DNA from: an uncultured Eubacterium sp.
GTDB taxonomy: Bacteria; Bacillota; Clostridia; Lachnospirales; Lachnospiraceae
DNA length: 64,000 nt
Assembly (NCBI GenBank): GCA_910577225.1
Contig: CAJTMV010000012.1
Coordinates: 30,658 to 94,657, forward strand
Direction: 5' to 3'
Position numbers and translations under genes: made by a program. Below the pieces are notes generated by a model. That model was given only the letters and a program-made list of their open reading frames with translations. It had not been told where the DNA came from and did no database searches. This document shows, one piece after another, positions 15,224-24,437 of this stretch; the first letter of the stretch is position 1; every line of letters begins with the position of its first letter.

Positions 15224-17132
15224 ACTTGCATGGAAAAATGTAAAAAATAATATCAGAAATTATTTTTCTCTGATTTTATCGCTGGCGTTTACCGTAATGA
15301 TTTTTTATAATTTTCAAAATATGGCGGATTCGGAGGTGTTCACGGATCTTGGCAAATTAAATGAAGATTATAGCAAAATGCTGATACAGACGCTGTCTGC
15401 GGTGCTTGGTGCTTTTATGATATTTTTTGTCGGATATGCGACGAATGTGTTTCTGACACGTCGGAAAAAAGAAATCGGGATTTATATTTTTATGGGACTT
15501 ACGAATCAGAGAATCGGCAGGCTTTATCTGTTAGAGATGACGATGGCTGGCATCGTAACGCTGTTTGTGGGAATCGGATTTGGTATTTTAACGACACAGC
15601 TGTTTCAGATGATTTTACTTGCCATGTCTGAGATTGCGGTTGACATAGGATTTTCGTTTTCCATAAAATCCGTACGAATTACATCTGCATTTTATATAAT
15701 TGTATATGCGGCGTTTATTTTAAAGGGATATTTAAATATAGTAAAAAGCAGCGTGTTGGAGCTGGTGTCAGCGGGCAGAAAGAATGAAAGCGTCAGGTTC
15801 GGCAGTGTGGCGCTGGTATGGAAAACGATCGTTGGCGCGGGCATTTTATCCTATGGTTATCTGCTTGCCATAAAAGAAGGAGAAGAAGAGATTCTAAGAA
15901 ATGTGACGGCAGCTGTTGTGCTTGTGATTGTCGGCGTATATTTTTTATTCGCAGGACTGATTCCGGCAGTCTTTCAGGGACTGGCCCGAAATAAAAAGTT
16001 TTTATACCGCAAAGAGCGGAATTTGTGGGTCAGTCAGGTGATTTTTCGAATGAAGAAAAATTATCGTACGTATGCGATGGTCAGTGTGCTGATGATTTGT
16101 TCGGTAACGGCTTTATCTGCCAGCTTTGCGTGGAAAAATCGTTATGACAGCATGATACATTTTCGTACGACGTATACGTATCAGCTGTTAAGCAGCCGGC
16201 CGGATCTGAATGCAGCAGCCACACGGCTGATCAGTCAGAAAAACGAGATCGCATACAGTACATCCATTCCGATTCTTATGCTGTCGGACGAGGAAACATC
16301 CGCCGGCGGACATAATACAACATCTGCTCCCACAGCGCTGCTTGCGTGGTCAGATATCAGACGGCTGGCAAAAGACGCAGGATTAAATCTGGATATGAAA
16401 GAGCCGGATACTGGTACGACGATAGAAATTACACATTTGTATCTGATCTCTTTGATGACAAAGCGAACAAACGTCCCGGTACAATTCGGCGGCCGTACGT
16501 TTTTAAAAATGGATGAGGTCAGTGAACCATATCTGGGTTATCTGCAGGAGACCATGTCCTTTTATCTGGTCAGCGACGAAGCATATGCCAGTCTGCTGCC
16601 CCTGGGCCGTCAGCTGTATGCGTATAATTATCAGATCAAAGATCCTTACAATTACAAAGCGTCAGCAGACGCGCTTGGCGCACTTGTCAGCGATACAGAG
16701 AGCAATTATACCGCCCGTATTATCACAGGGCCGGACAGCGGCAGAGACAGAGAATGGATTAAAATTTTGTATTCGCTGTGCGTATTTCTGGTAATGGTAT
16801 TTATTATGGCCAGCGGGAGTATTTTATTTATGAAGCTGTATAACGACGCATTGGAAGAAACAGGACGCTATGATATCCTGCAAAAGATGGGATGTTCCTA
16901 TCAGACGCTAAAGCGGGCGGTAGCAAAAGAACTGCTGGTGTCTTACGCACTGCCGCTGCTTGTAATGGGAGTATCGTCGTATTTTTCCGTTTCCGCACTG
17001 GAAAATGTAATGCACACGACGCTGGCGCAGATTCGGCTGGTAAGCGTGGGTCTTATGGCTGTATTTTTTTATCTCTGCTACCGGATATCGTTGCGGGTTT
17101 ATCTAAAGAACGCAGGAATACGCAGGTATTAA
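15210..17132 (+). CDS. BceB-type FtsX-like permease
   Basis: This 640-residue inner-membrane protein has ten predicted helices: one near residues 20-40, three between 55 and 160, further helices at about 190-280, then a large extracellular domain of about 200 residues (roughly 310-515) before three C-terminal helices. The large loop between helices 7 and 8 marks the BceB family and binds the peptide/lipid-II target. The start MRLYELAWKNVKNN at ATG 15210 has AGGTG six bases upstream. Length is typical (640-660). With the kinase it should form the sensory complex. Confidence 0.92.
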   Translation: MRLYELAWKNVKNNIRNYFSLILSLAFTVMIFYNFQNMADSEVFTDLGKLNEDYSKMLIQTLSAVLGAFMIFFVGYATNVFLTRRKKEIGIYIFMGLTNQRIGRLYLLEMTMAGIVTLFVGIGFGILTTQLFQMILLAMSEIAVDIGFSFSIKSVRITSAFYIIVYAAFILKGYLNIVKSSVLELVSAGRKNESVRFGSVALVWKTIVGAGILSYGYLLAIKEGEEEILRNVTAAVVLVIVGVYFLFAGLIPAVFQGLARNKKFLYRKERNLWVSQVIFRMKKNYRTYAMVSVLMICSVTALSASFAWKNRYDSMIHFRTTYTYQLLSSRPDLNAAATRLISQKNEIAYSTSIPILMLSDEETSAGGHNTTSAPTALLAWSDIRRLAKDAGLNLDMKEPDTGTTIEITHLYLISLMTKRTNVPVQFGGRTFLKMDEVSEPYLGYLQETMSFYLVSDEAYASLLPLGRQLYAYNYQIKDPYNYKASADALGALVSDTESNYTARIITGPDSGRDREWIKILYSLCVFLVMVFIMASGSILFMKLYNDALEETGRYDILQKMGCSYQTLKRAVAKELLVSYALPLLVMGVSSYFSVSALENVMHTTLAQIRLVSVGLMAVFFYLCYRISLRVYLKNAGIRRY

Positions 17133-17231
17133 CGTCTGGCAGACCGTTGTTACGTAACGGCGGTGCGGAACTGTAAAACAGGTTCGTGGAATAAGCTGGC
17201 AATCAGCAAATGAAAAAAATTCAGATTACGG

Positions 17232-17260
17232 TTGCCAGACATACGTTCGTATGATATAGT
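17232..17260 (+). promoter_or_regulatory. Promoter with internal palindrome upstream of the MATE gene
   Basis: TTGCCA (17232-17237) and TATAGT (17255-17260) with a 17-base spacer. The spacer holds a perfect 6+2+6 inverted repeat, CATACG-TT-CGTATG (17240-17253), a likely repressor operator. No regulator gene is adjacent. Confidence 0.7.
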
Positions 17261-17298
17261 AAAGTCTTTCAATAACGAACAGGGGAGGCTTTACAAAA

Positions 17299-18681
17299 AT
17301 GTCAAAATTTATAGGAAACAAGAGCTTTTATAAGATGGTACTTCTGATTGCGGTGCCGATCATGATTCAAAACGGCATTACGAATTTTGTAAGCCTGTTA
17401 GACAATATCATGATCGGTCAGGTCGGTACGGAGCAGATGTCAGGAGCGGCCATTGTCAATCAGCTGATTTTTGTGTATAATCTGTGTATGTTCGGAGGCG
17501 TATCCGGCGCGGGCATTTTTACCGCACAGTATTATGGGCAGGGCAATGAGGAAGGCGTACGCCAGACCATGCGTTTTAAGTTCTGGATGGCGCTTGCTGT
17601 GACAGGCATTACGATTGTGTTTTTATCTGCCGGCAGTACGTATCTGATCAGCTCGTATTTAAAAGGTGAAGGCGCTGCAGAAAATGCCGCCGCGACGCTG
17701 ATTTATGGCAAACAGTATCTGTATCTTATGCTGGCTGGTCTGCCGGCGTTTGCAGTCGTACAGATTTATGCCAGTACGCTGCGGGAATGCGGACAGACGG
17801 TATTGCCGATGAAAGCGGGCCTTGTGGCTGTATTTGTAAATCTTGTATTTAATTATTTGCTGATTTATGGGAAATTTGGCCTGCCGGCACTGGGAGTCCG
17901 CGGCGCGGCAATCGCTACGGTGCTTTCCCGTTATGTGGAGATGCTGATTGTGATCTGTTTCGTACATAAGGATATCAGGACGTATCCGTTTATGGCAGGA
18001 TTGTATCGTACGATGAGAGTGCCGAAAGATCTTGTCGTTAAGATCATAAAAAAAGGAAGTCCGCTGCTGTTTAATGAAACGCTCTGGGCGGCGGGAATGG
18101 CGATGCTGACGCAATGTTATTCGGTGCGCGGTCTGAACGTCGTGGCGGGATTAAACGTATCAAATACGATCAATAACGTGTTTAATATCGTATTTATTGC
18201 GCTCGGAGATTCGGTTGCCATTATTGTCGGACAGCTGCTCGGCGCAGGAAAAATGAAAGAAGCAAGAGATACCGATAATAAGATGATCGCGTTTTCCGTA
18301 TTCTGCTGTACCTGTGTGGCGGCGGTCATGCTCATTTGCGCACCGTTGTTTCCGGGATTATATAAGATTAACGACGAGGCAAGGGAGCTGGCAAAGTATT
18401 TTATTATGGCGACGGCCATTTTTATGCCGCAGAATGCATTTTTACACGCCGCTTATTTTACGCTGCGCTCCGGCGGGAAAACAATCATTACATTTTTATT
18501 TGACAGTGTGTTTATCTGGTGTGTGAGCGTGACGATTGCCTTCGTACTCAGCCGTTTTACGACGATTCCTGTCGTGGGCGTGTATGTAATGGTGCAGCTG
18601 GGAGATCTGATCAAATGTGCGATTGGATTTTTGCTTGTGAAAAAAGGAATCTGGCTGCAAAATATTGTGGAAAAGGAGTAA
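17299..18681 (+). CDS. MATE-family multidrug/metabolite exporter
   Basis: A 460-residue inner-membrane antiporter with twelve hydrophobic helices in two homologous halves. Family features include LLIAVPIMIQNGITNFVSLL and DNIMIGQVGTEQMSGAAI at the start, and ALGDSVAIIVGQLLGAGKMK opening the second half. MATE proteins expel cationic drugs or metabolites against Na+ or H+. Substrate is unknown. AGGGGAGG lies about ten bases before the ATG. It is followed after 11 bases by an uncharacterised gene, so the three genes to 20960 may be one transcript controlled by the palindromic promoter. Confidence 0.93.
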   Translation: MSKFIGNKSFYKMVLLIAVPIMIQNGITNFVSLLDNIMIGQVGTEQMSGAAIVNQLIFVYNLCMFGGVSGAGIFTAQYYGQGNEEGVRQTMRFKFWMALAVTGITIVFLSAGSTYLISSYLKGEGAAENAAATLIYGKQYLYLMLAGLPAFAVVQIYASTLRECGQTVLPMKAGLVAVFVNLVFNYLLIYGKFGLPALGVRGAAIATVLSRYVEMLIVICFVHKDIRTYPFMAGLYRTMRVPKDLVVKIIKKGSPLLFNETLWAAGMAMLTQCYSVRGLNVVAGLNVSNTINNVFNIVFIALGDSVAIIVGQLLGAGKMKEARDTDNKMIAFSVFCCTCVAAVMLICAPLFPGLYKINDEARELAKYFIMATAIFMPQNAFLHAAYFTLRSGGKTIITFLFDSVFIWCVSVTIAFVLSRFTTIPVVGVYVMVQLGDLIKCAIGFLLVKKGIWLQNIVEKE

Positions 18682-18692
18682 AGGAGTAGAAG

Positions 18693-19775
18693 ATGAATTT
18701 TGAGTGTTTTACCTCTCTGGTGCAGGAATATCATTATGAAGAGATAAAAATCATTGGAAGGGACGCTTTGGTTTCGGGAAGGCGGATACATCTGGCTGCC
18801 ATGGTGCGCAACGGGGAAGAGGCGCAGCTTTGTATACTGACGCAGAAAGAAAAACAGCCGAAGGCGGCAAATAAAGGCGTCCGTTCGGACAAAGAGGCCA
18901 ATCGGGAGTATCTGCATCTGCTTTCTCATTCTTTTTCGGATGATCTGATGGGGGTACAAAAGCTCTGGACGGATGATCTCTTACTGGAATTTACATCTGC
19001 AGGCATGGGGGAGCCATCCGTCAGTGATCTGGGCGCTTTCCTGCTGTTGGCGCAGCTGACAGCCGCAGGATGGAAACTGCCAAAGGACCATCCGTTTGCA
19101 GCCGAAGAATGGGAGGGACTGTTGCTGCTGCGCCTTTCGTTTGCATGTCCGTCCATGCGTCTGCCAGATCCTGGAAACGGCAGTATGCATCTTGGATGGC
19201 ATATGACCACGCATCGTTCTCTGATTGAAAAACCAGTCGTACTGAAAATCGGTAAGAGCGGGGCGCAGAAAAAAGAACAGGCGCAGATTGCATTTACATT
19301 CCAAAACAGTGAAGGCGCAGCGCAGGAGGCAGTCTGCTATATTTATCAGGTCAGCCTTGAAGACCCCTGGGAAGACCAGGACCGGCGGCTTGCAGATCCA
19401 CAGTATGAAAAACAGATGTTAGAACATATGTCTGGCGAAGAGTTCGCGCAGATGAAGCGGCAGATAGAAGAGGCGCTGCAGGAGCGCTGTCCGCGCGGAA
19501 AGTATTTTCCGGTACTGGAATATGAATGTACCCTGCCGCTGCAGCTGCAGTTTGCTTCGAAACAATATCTGGACGCGCGTCCGGGTCATTCGCAGACAGC
19601 GATAAGTATGATGATCCAGCCGCCGTCGTTACAGCAGACGGGCGCACATGGTCTGCAGCTGAAAAATGCGGTGATACAGGAGCCGGTATCTTTTGAGACA
19701 TCCGAAATCGAAGCGGAGCTGACCGAAGCGTATCAGCTTGTGCCAGCGCGGGAAGAAGAGCTGGTGTGGCTGTAA
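18693..19775 (+). CDS. Uncharacterised protein
   Basis: I do not recognise this 360-residue protein. It is soluble, with no signal peptide or membrane segment. The N-terminal 30 residues (MNFECFTSLVQEYHYEEIKI) start a mixed alpha/beta region; residues 240-270 form a charged helix (MSGEEFAQMKRQIEEALQER), followed by beta-rich sequence with many Gln. AAAGGAG lies about seven bases upstream. It lies between a MATE exporter and a HipA/CtkA-like kinase, 33 bases before the latter, so it could be a partner or substrate of that kinase; this is only context. Confidence 0.75.
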   Translation: MNFECFTSLVQEYHYEEIKIIGRDALVSGRRIHLAAMVRNGEEAQLCILTQKEKQPKAANKGVRSDKEANREYLHLLSHSFSDDLMGVQKLWTDDLLLEFTSAGMGEPSVSDLGAFLLLAQLTAAGWKLPKDHPFAAEEWEGLLLLRLSFACPSMRLPDPGNGSMHLGWHMTTHRSLIEKPVVLKIGKSGAQKKEQAQIAFTFQNSEGAAQEAVCYIYQVSLEDPWEDQDRRLADPQYEKQMLEHMSGEEFAQMKRQIEEALQERCPRGKYFPVLEYECTLPLQLQFASKQYLDARPGHSQTAISMMIQPPSLQQTGAHGLQLKNAVIQEPVSFETSEIEAELTEAYQLVPAREEELVWL

Positions 19776-19808
19776 GAACGTGTGCGGCAAGTCATTGGGA
19801 GGAAGAGG

Positions 19809-20960
19809 ATGAACTGTGTGTTGATGCATCAGCGTATTGCTGTTTTGGAGCTGGAACTGGATGATGTAACCGGATTTATCAGACGGACAGGCTGTGTTTT
19901 TGCAGCGGAGCATTTGCCGGTCGGAGTTATGGTACAAAAAGGAATCGCTGATCGTGCCGCGCTTCAGAAATGGTGGATGGACCGATCGATTCCCGCAAGC
20001 CGGTCAGGAATTCGGGAAGCGCTGGACAGACTGGATGTTGCGGATACAAAAATGCTTCTGATTCGCTGTTTCGGACTGAGTCTGTCAGACCAGTATTGGA
20101 TGAAGCCGGAAAAGAGCGGTATGACGTGGGAGCAGATCAATTTTTTTGATCATTCGTTCTCGGATGATATCGGAGACGTATTGTTCGGAAATACGGCAAA
20201 GACAGATGCGTTTGATTTCTTCTCTCCTGACAATACCTCAGACGGATGCTTAAAAAAGAGATGGAAAATCATGCATGGCAGGCGCTGCCTGATCAAGGGC
20301 GGGAGCAATCCGTTTCATCAGCAGCCCTTCAATGAAGTGATTGCAGCCGGAATTATGCAAAGGCTGGGAATCCGTCACGTTTCATACCGGCTGCTCTGGA
20401 GCGAAGGATTTCCATACAGTGTATGTGAAGATTTTATTACGAGAGACACAGAACTTGTCAGTGCATGGCGTGTAATGCAGATACAAAGTAAGAGTAATCA
20501 TATTTCTGTCTGGCAGCATTTTGTGGACTGCTGCCAGACCGCCGGAATCGATATTGTGCCGGATCTGGACCGGATGATTGTGACAGATTATATCATTGCC
20601 AACGAGGACAGGCATCTGAATAATTTCGGACTCGTTCGGAATGCGCGCACGCTTCAGTGGATGGGGTTTGCGCCGATTTATGACAGCGGTTCTTCTTTGG
20701 GATACGATAAAGTGGCTGCACAGATACGTTCCGGGCAGGGGATCGTTTGCAAACCGTTTAAAAAACAGCAGGAAGAACAGCTGGAGCTGGTCTCTTCCTT
20801 TGCCTGGATATCGTTTGACAGACTCAAAGACGTACAGGAAATGGCGGATGCCGTTCTGAGGGGCGAAAGCGCAGGGGACTTTATCGATGACAACCGGCGG
20901 TCAGCCATTTGTGAGGCGCTGGGAGAGCGTATACAAAGACTGGAGAATAAAAAATCATAA
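19809..20960 (+). CDS. HipA/CtkA-like Ser/Thr protein kinase
   Basis: The 383-residue protein carries a HipA-like kinase core in its C-terminal two thirds. RCLIKGGSNPFHQQPFNEVI (about 155-174) supplies the nucleotide-binding lysine and helix-C glutamate. ANEDRHLNNFGL (about 263-274) is the catalytic loop with D-x-H and Asn, and APIYDSGSSLGYD holds the Mg-binding aspartate. The first 130 residues are a separate domain with no recognised homology. HipB-like antitoxin is absent. The start at ATG 19809 is set by GGGAGG six bases upstream. Relatives act as toxins or regulatory kinases; which applies here is unknown. Confidence 0.75.
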   Translation: MNCVLMHQRIAVLELELDDVTGFIRRTGCVFAAEHLPVGVMVQKGIADRAALQKWWMDRSIPASRSGIREALDRLDVADTKMLLIRCFGLSLSDQYWMKPEKSGMTWEQINFFDHSFSDDIGDVLFGNTAKTDAFDFFSPDNTSDGCLKKRWKIMHGRRCLIKGGSNPFHQQPFNEVIAAGIMQRLGIRHVSYRLLWSEGFPYSVCEDFITRDTELVSAWRVMQIQSKSNHISVWQHFVDCCQTAGIDIVPDLDRMIVTDYIIANEDRHLNNFGLVRNARTLQWMGFAPIYDSGSSLGYDKVAAQIRSGQGIVCKPFKKQQEEQLELVSSFAWISFDRLKDVQEMADAVLRGESAGDFIDDNRRSAICEALGERIQRLENKKS

Positions 20961-20967
20961 AAAATAC

Positions 20968-20996
20968 TTGCAATGAATGTCAGATTGTGATAAGTT
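20968..20996 (+). promoter_or_regulatory. rplS promoter
   Basis: TTGCAA (20968-20973), 17 bases, then TGaTAAGTT, an extended -10 box (20988-20996). It gives a leader of about 70 bases before rplS. Confidence 0.6.
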
Positions 20997-21004
20997 AGAT
21001 TTGT

Positions 21005-21060
21005 TGTGAAAAATGCGATGGTCCTCTGGTACAAAAGGTATTAAGAACATCAAAATAACA
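21005..21060 (+). ncRNA. Possible L19 leader
   Basis: The region between the rplS promoter and its ribosome binding site can fold with GATG near 21017 pairing to CATC near 21052. Firmicutes rplS mRNAs often carry a small L19 leader at this position. The match is positional and partial only. Confidence 0.3.
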
Positions 21061-21072
21061 GGAGGTCACAAA

Positions 21073-21426
21073 ATGAATGCATCAGAAATTATGAAACAGA
21101 TTGAATCAGAACAGATGAAAGAATCCGTATCTGAATTTCATGTAGGCGATACTGTAAAAGTATACGGTAAAATCGTGGAAGGAAACCGTGAAAGAATCCA
21201 GGTGTTTGAAGGCATCGTATTAAAGAAACAGGGTTCCAGCAACCGTGAGACGTTTACCGTCAGAAAGTTAAGCAATGGCATCGGCGTGGAAAAGACATGG
21301 CCGTTACATTCTCCGAACGTGGAAAAGGTAGAAGTTGTCCGCCGCGGTAAAGTAAGAAGGGCAAAATTAAACTACTTAAGAGGACGCGTCGGCAAGCGTG
21401 CAAAGGTAAAAGAGCTGGTAAAATAG
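21073..21426 (+). CDS. rplS: Ribosomal protein L19
   Basis: L19 sits at the 30S-50S interface of the ribosome. The 117-residue protein matches throughout: FHVGDTVKVYGKIVEGNRER, QVFEGIVLKKQGSS, GIGVEKTWPLHSP, and KVRRAKLNYLRGRVGKRAKV. The start at ATG 21073 has a perfect AGGAGGT six bases upstream; longer frames are artefacts. In many Firmicutes rplS ends the rpsP-rimM-trmD operon; here it has its own promoter and terminator and its neighbours upstream are unrelated. The order downstream (lepB, rbgA, lepB, rnhB) is the B. subtilis one. Confidence 0.97.
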   Translation: MNASEIMKQIESEQMKESVSEFHVGDTVKVYGKIVEGNRERIQVFEGIVLKKQGSSNRETFTVRKLSNGIGVEKTWPLHSPNVEKVEVVRRGKVRRAKLNYLRGRVGKRAKVKELVK

Positions 21427-21494
21427 TCGTCAGGTTTCAGCTTCAGCAGCGTGCGAAGACTGCAGCGTGAATCAACAAATATTTTTTGTGCGGA

Positions 21495-21524
21495 AAGAGA
21501 CAATTGCGAGATTGTCTCTTTTTT
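21495..21524 (+). terminator. Intrinsic terminator after rplS
   Basis: A perfect 10-bp stem AAGAGACAAT/ATTGTCTCTT with a 6-base loop, then a T tract. Confidence 0.9.
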
Positions 21525-21605
21525 CAAAATGTTTCATAGAATTACATCGTGGTTTTATAATTAAAACGGTATCAGATCAGGGAAGTCAGAATAAGGAATG
21601 GAAGA

Positions 21606-22193
21606 ATGAGAAGACGGGTCAGGGGACTGGAGTTTGGAAGGAAGAAGGAACGGAAGATCAATCTGTCTCTTTTTCAGGAAATTATAGTCTGGATTTTGGA
21701 AATAGCAGTTACGGTCGTAATTGCGGTAGTTTTCACCTATTTTTTTGGAGTACGTTCCACGGTCATCGGGCCTTCTATGTCTCCGCAGCTGGAAGATGGA
21801 GACGAGGTTTTGATCGATCGATTTATGTATAAATTTATCTCTCCGAAATCCGGAGATATTATTGCGTTTCTGCCGAACGGGAATACCAATACGCACTATT
21901 ATTTAAAACGTGTGATTGCCGTACCCGGAGATACGGTACAGATCAAAGATGGCAGCGTTTATGTGAACGGCGAAGAGTTCCGGGAGGAGATCGAAACGGC
22001 ACGTATGGAAGACGCAGGCATTGCGGGCAGCGAGATGACGCTTGCCGAAGACGAGTATTTCGTGCTGGGAGATAACCGGAACAACAGTGAAGACAGCAGA
22101 TATGCCAATATCGGCAACATCAGGGAAGATTATATTATTGGAAAAGCATGGTTTGTCATATCCCCAAGGGAAAAACTGGGCTTTATTCAGTAA
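21606..22193 (+). CDS. lepB: Signal peptidase I
   Basis: A membrane-anchored serine protease that removes signal peptides from exported proteins. It has 195 residues with one N-terminal helix (about 26-48). Box B VIGPSMSPQLEDGDEVLID holds the nucleophile Ser, box D YYLKRVIAVPGD the general-base Lys, and box E GDNRNNSEDSR follows. The single-helix form is typical of Gram-positive SipS/T types. It is followed after 15 bases by rbgA. A second, shorter signal peptidase gene lies on the other side of rbgA. Confidence 0.95.
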   Translation: MRRRVRGLEFGRKKERKINLSLFQEIIVWILEIAVTVVIAVVFTYFFGVRSTVIGPSMSPQLEDGDEVLIDRFMYKFISPKSGDIIAFLPNGNTNTHYYLKRVIAVPGDTVQIKDGSVYVNGEEFREEIETARMEDAGIAGSEMTLAEDEYFVLGDNRNNSEDSRYANIGNIREDYIIGKAWFVISPREKLGFIQ

Positions 22194-22208
22194 GGAGGAG
22201 ACAGATAG

Positions 22209-23066
22209 ATGCAGTATCAATGGTACCCGGGTCATATGACCAAAGCAAAACGACAGATGCAGGAAGACATTAAGCTGGTAGATCTTGTGATCGAACTGGT
22301 CGACGCAAGAGTACCGGTCAGCAGTCACAATCCGGACATCGACGAGATTGGAAAGTCAAAATCCAGACTGGTATTGTTAAATAAAGCGGATCTTGCAGAT
22401 GAATCGAAAAATCAGGCGTGGTGTGAATACTATAAGAGCCGGGGCATGTACGCGGTACGTCTGGATGCCAGAAACCGTGCGGGTATGAAAGAAGTACAAA
22501 ACGTCATTCAGGAAGCATGTAAGGAAAAGCTGGAGCGTAACCGCAGGAGGGGAATATTAAACCGTCCGGTGCGGGCGATGGTTGCCGGTATTCCCAATGT
22601 GGGAAAGTCTACCTTTATTAATTCTTTTGCAGGAAAAGCATGTACAAAGACAGGCAATAAACCGGGAGTAACCAAAGGAAAACAATGGATCCGGCTGAAT
22701 AAAAATGTGGAGCTTTTGGATACGCCGGGTATTTTGTGGCCGAAGTTTGAAGACCAGACGATCGGTCTGCATCTGGCATTTATCGGCTCCATCAAAGACG
22801 AGCTGTTAAACAGAGACGAGATGGCAGTGGAACTGGTAAAGGAGCTGCTAAGCCAGTATCCGGGCGTCCTGGCTGCAAGATACGACCTTTTGGAATCCGC
22901 GGATCCGACAGAGGTCTTTTCGTACATTGCAAAAAACAGAAACTGCCTGAAAAAGGGCGGGGAGCTGGATCATGCAAAAGCGGCCGCTTTATTGCTGGAA
23001 GAATTTCGCAGCGGCAGGCTGGGCAGAATTACGATAGAAACCCCGTCTTTGGAAACGATAGGATGA
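22209..23066 (+). CDS. rbgA: Ribosome biogenesis GTPase YlqF/RbgA
   Basis: RbgA acts late in 50S subunit assembly. The 285-residue protein is a circularly permuted GTPase: MQYQWYPGHMTKAKRQM at the start, G4 LLNKADL (about 56-62) before G1 GIPNVGKSTFIN (about 127-138), then G2 NKPGVTKGKQW and G3 LLDTPGILWPKFE. The C-terminal 100 residues form the helical ANTAR-like RNA-binding domain. AGGAGG lies about ten bases upstream. Location next to rplS, lepB and rnhB matches other Firmicutes. Confidence 0.97.
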   Translation: MQYQWYPGHMTKAKRQMQEDIKLVDLVIELVDARVPVSSHNPDIDEIGKSKSRLVLLNKADLADESKNQAWCEYYKSRGMYAVRLDARNRAGMKEVQNVIQEACKEKLERNRRRGILNRPVRAMVAGIPNVGKSTFINSFAGKACTKTGNKPGVTKGKQWIRLNKNVELLDTPGILWPKFEDQTIGLHLAFIGSIKDELLNRDEMAVELVKELLSQYPGVLAARYDLLESADPTEVFSYIAKNRNCLKKGGELDHAKAAALLLEEFRSGRLGRITIETPSLETIG

Positions 23067-23072
23067 TGATAC

Positions 23073-23606
23073 ATGAAGGAGATATTCAGGGAAGTTGTAA
23101 GTCTGTGTTTTTATCTGCTGATTATACTCGGATGTACGTATCTGTGCGTCAATTATGTATTGCAGCGTACGCAGATAGAAGGCAGCTCCATGCAGACTAC
23201 TTTGTCGGATGGCGATCAGGTGCTTGTGGACAAGCTGACCTATCGTTTTCAGCAGCCAAAACGGTATGATGTGATAGCATTTCCTTATCGTTATGAACAG
23301 GATACGTTTTACGTCAAGCGGATTATCGGACTGCCGGGAGAAAAGATACGGATTGACGCACAGGGAACGATTTTTATTAATGAAGAAGCATTGGAAGAAG
23401 ATTATGGAACTGAGACGATCACCCAGCCGGGATATGCTTTTACGCCAAAGATACTCGATGAGGACGAATATTTTGTGCTGGGAGACAACCGCAACGATAG
23501 TGTGGACAGCAGATATGCGTCGGTGGGATATGTGCGCCGCGAGGAGATCATAGGGAAGGTCTTTTTTCGGATTTATCCATTTGCTTCGATCGGCAGGATA
23601 CATTAG
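23073..23606 (+). CDS. lepB: Second signal peptidase I
   Basis: A 177-residue signal peptidase I paralogue starting six bases after rbgA. One N-terminal helix (about 8-30) is followed by the Ser box EGSSMQTTLSDGD, the Lys box FYVKRIIGLPGEKI and GDNRNDSVDSR, so all catalytic residues are present. It is shorter and diverged from the paralogue at 21606 (for example EGSSM against GPSM around the nucleophile). Two enzymes may have different substrates or expression times, as in B. subtilis. It lies 13 bases before rnhB. Confidence 0.94.
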   Translation: MKEIFREVVSLCFYLLIILGCTYLCVNYVLQRTQIEGSSMQTTLSDGDQVLVDKLTYRFQQPKRYDVIAFPYRYEQDTFYVKRIIGLPGEKIRIDAQGTIFINEEALEEDYGTETITQPGYAFTPKILDEDEYFVLGDNRNDSVDSRYASVGYVRREEIIGKVFFRIYPFASIGRIH

Positions 23607-23619
23607 CGGAGGAATACAT

Positions 23620-24411
23620 TTGAAAAATAATCGTATGGGACAAAAGACAATTGCAAAGATCCGGCAGGAATATCAGGCAGCAGAGTTACAGATGCTGCCT
23701 GAATTTATCTGCATGTATAAAAATGACGCAAGAGCCGGCGTCAGAAAGCTGGCGGAACAGGCGGAAAAAAAGCTCCGGCAGCTGGAAAAGGAACGCGCAA
23801 GAACCTATGAAATGGGCGTTTATGAAAGGCAGTATGCGCAGTATGCGTCGATCTGCGGCATCGATGAAGCCGGCAGAGGGCCGCTGGCAGGGCCGGTAGT
23901 GGCAGGAGCGGTCATTTTGCCGAAAGACTGCGAGATTATGTATCTGAACGATTCCAAGCAGCTGTCAGCCAAAATGCGGGAGGAGCTGTACGAGAAGATT
24001 ATAGGACAGGCAGCGGCGGCAGGCATCGGTATCGTGTCGGCAGAAAGGATCGACGAGATCAATATTTTGCAGGCGACGTATGAGGCGATGCGCCAGGCTA
24101 TAAATAATCTTGGCATAATACCCGATATATTGTTAAACGACGCTGTTACAATTCCGGATGTAACGATCAGACAGGTGCCGATTGTCAAAGGCGACGCGAA
24201 AAGCAGATCGATTGCGGCGGCAAGCATCCTGGCAAAAGTGACAAGGGATCATATGATGGAAGAATATGACCGTGTGTATCCGGAGTATGGATTTGCAGCG
24301 CATAAAGGATATGGAACCAGGGAACATATGGATGCAGTCAGACGGCTGGGACCGTGTGAGATTCACAGGAGAACGTTTCTTAAGTCATTGACTGCGGATT
24401 GCGCAAATTAA
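23620..24411 (+). CDS. rnhB: Ribonuclease HII
   Basis: RNase HII cuts RNA in RNA-DNA hybrids and removes misincorporated ribonucleotides. The catalytic block CGIDEAGRGPLAGPVVAGAV lies at about residues 85-104, preceded by an 80-residue helical N-terminal extension typical of Firmicutes enzymes. YLNDSKQLSAK, IVKGDAKSRSIAAASI-LAKV and HKGYGT-x-EH complete the active site. The start is assigned to TTG 23620 because GGAGGA ends seven bases before it; ATG 23635 is too far from that site. Length is 263 residues. Confidence 0.96.
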   Translation: MKNNRMGQKTIAKIRQEYQAAELQMLPEFICMYKNDARAGVRKLAEQAEKKLRQLEKERARTYEMGVYERQYAQYASICGIDEAGRGPLAGPVVAGAVILPKDCEIMYLNDSKQLSAKMREELYEKIIGQAAAAGIGIVSAERIDEINILQATYEAMRQAINNLGIIPDILLNDAVTIPDVTIRQVPIVKGDAKSRSIAAASILAKVTRDHMMEEYDRVYPEYGFAAHKGYGTREHMDAVRRLGPCEIHRRTFLKSLTADCAN

Positions 24412-24437
24412 CGAACAAATGTCAGGAGGCTTTCATT

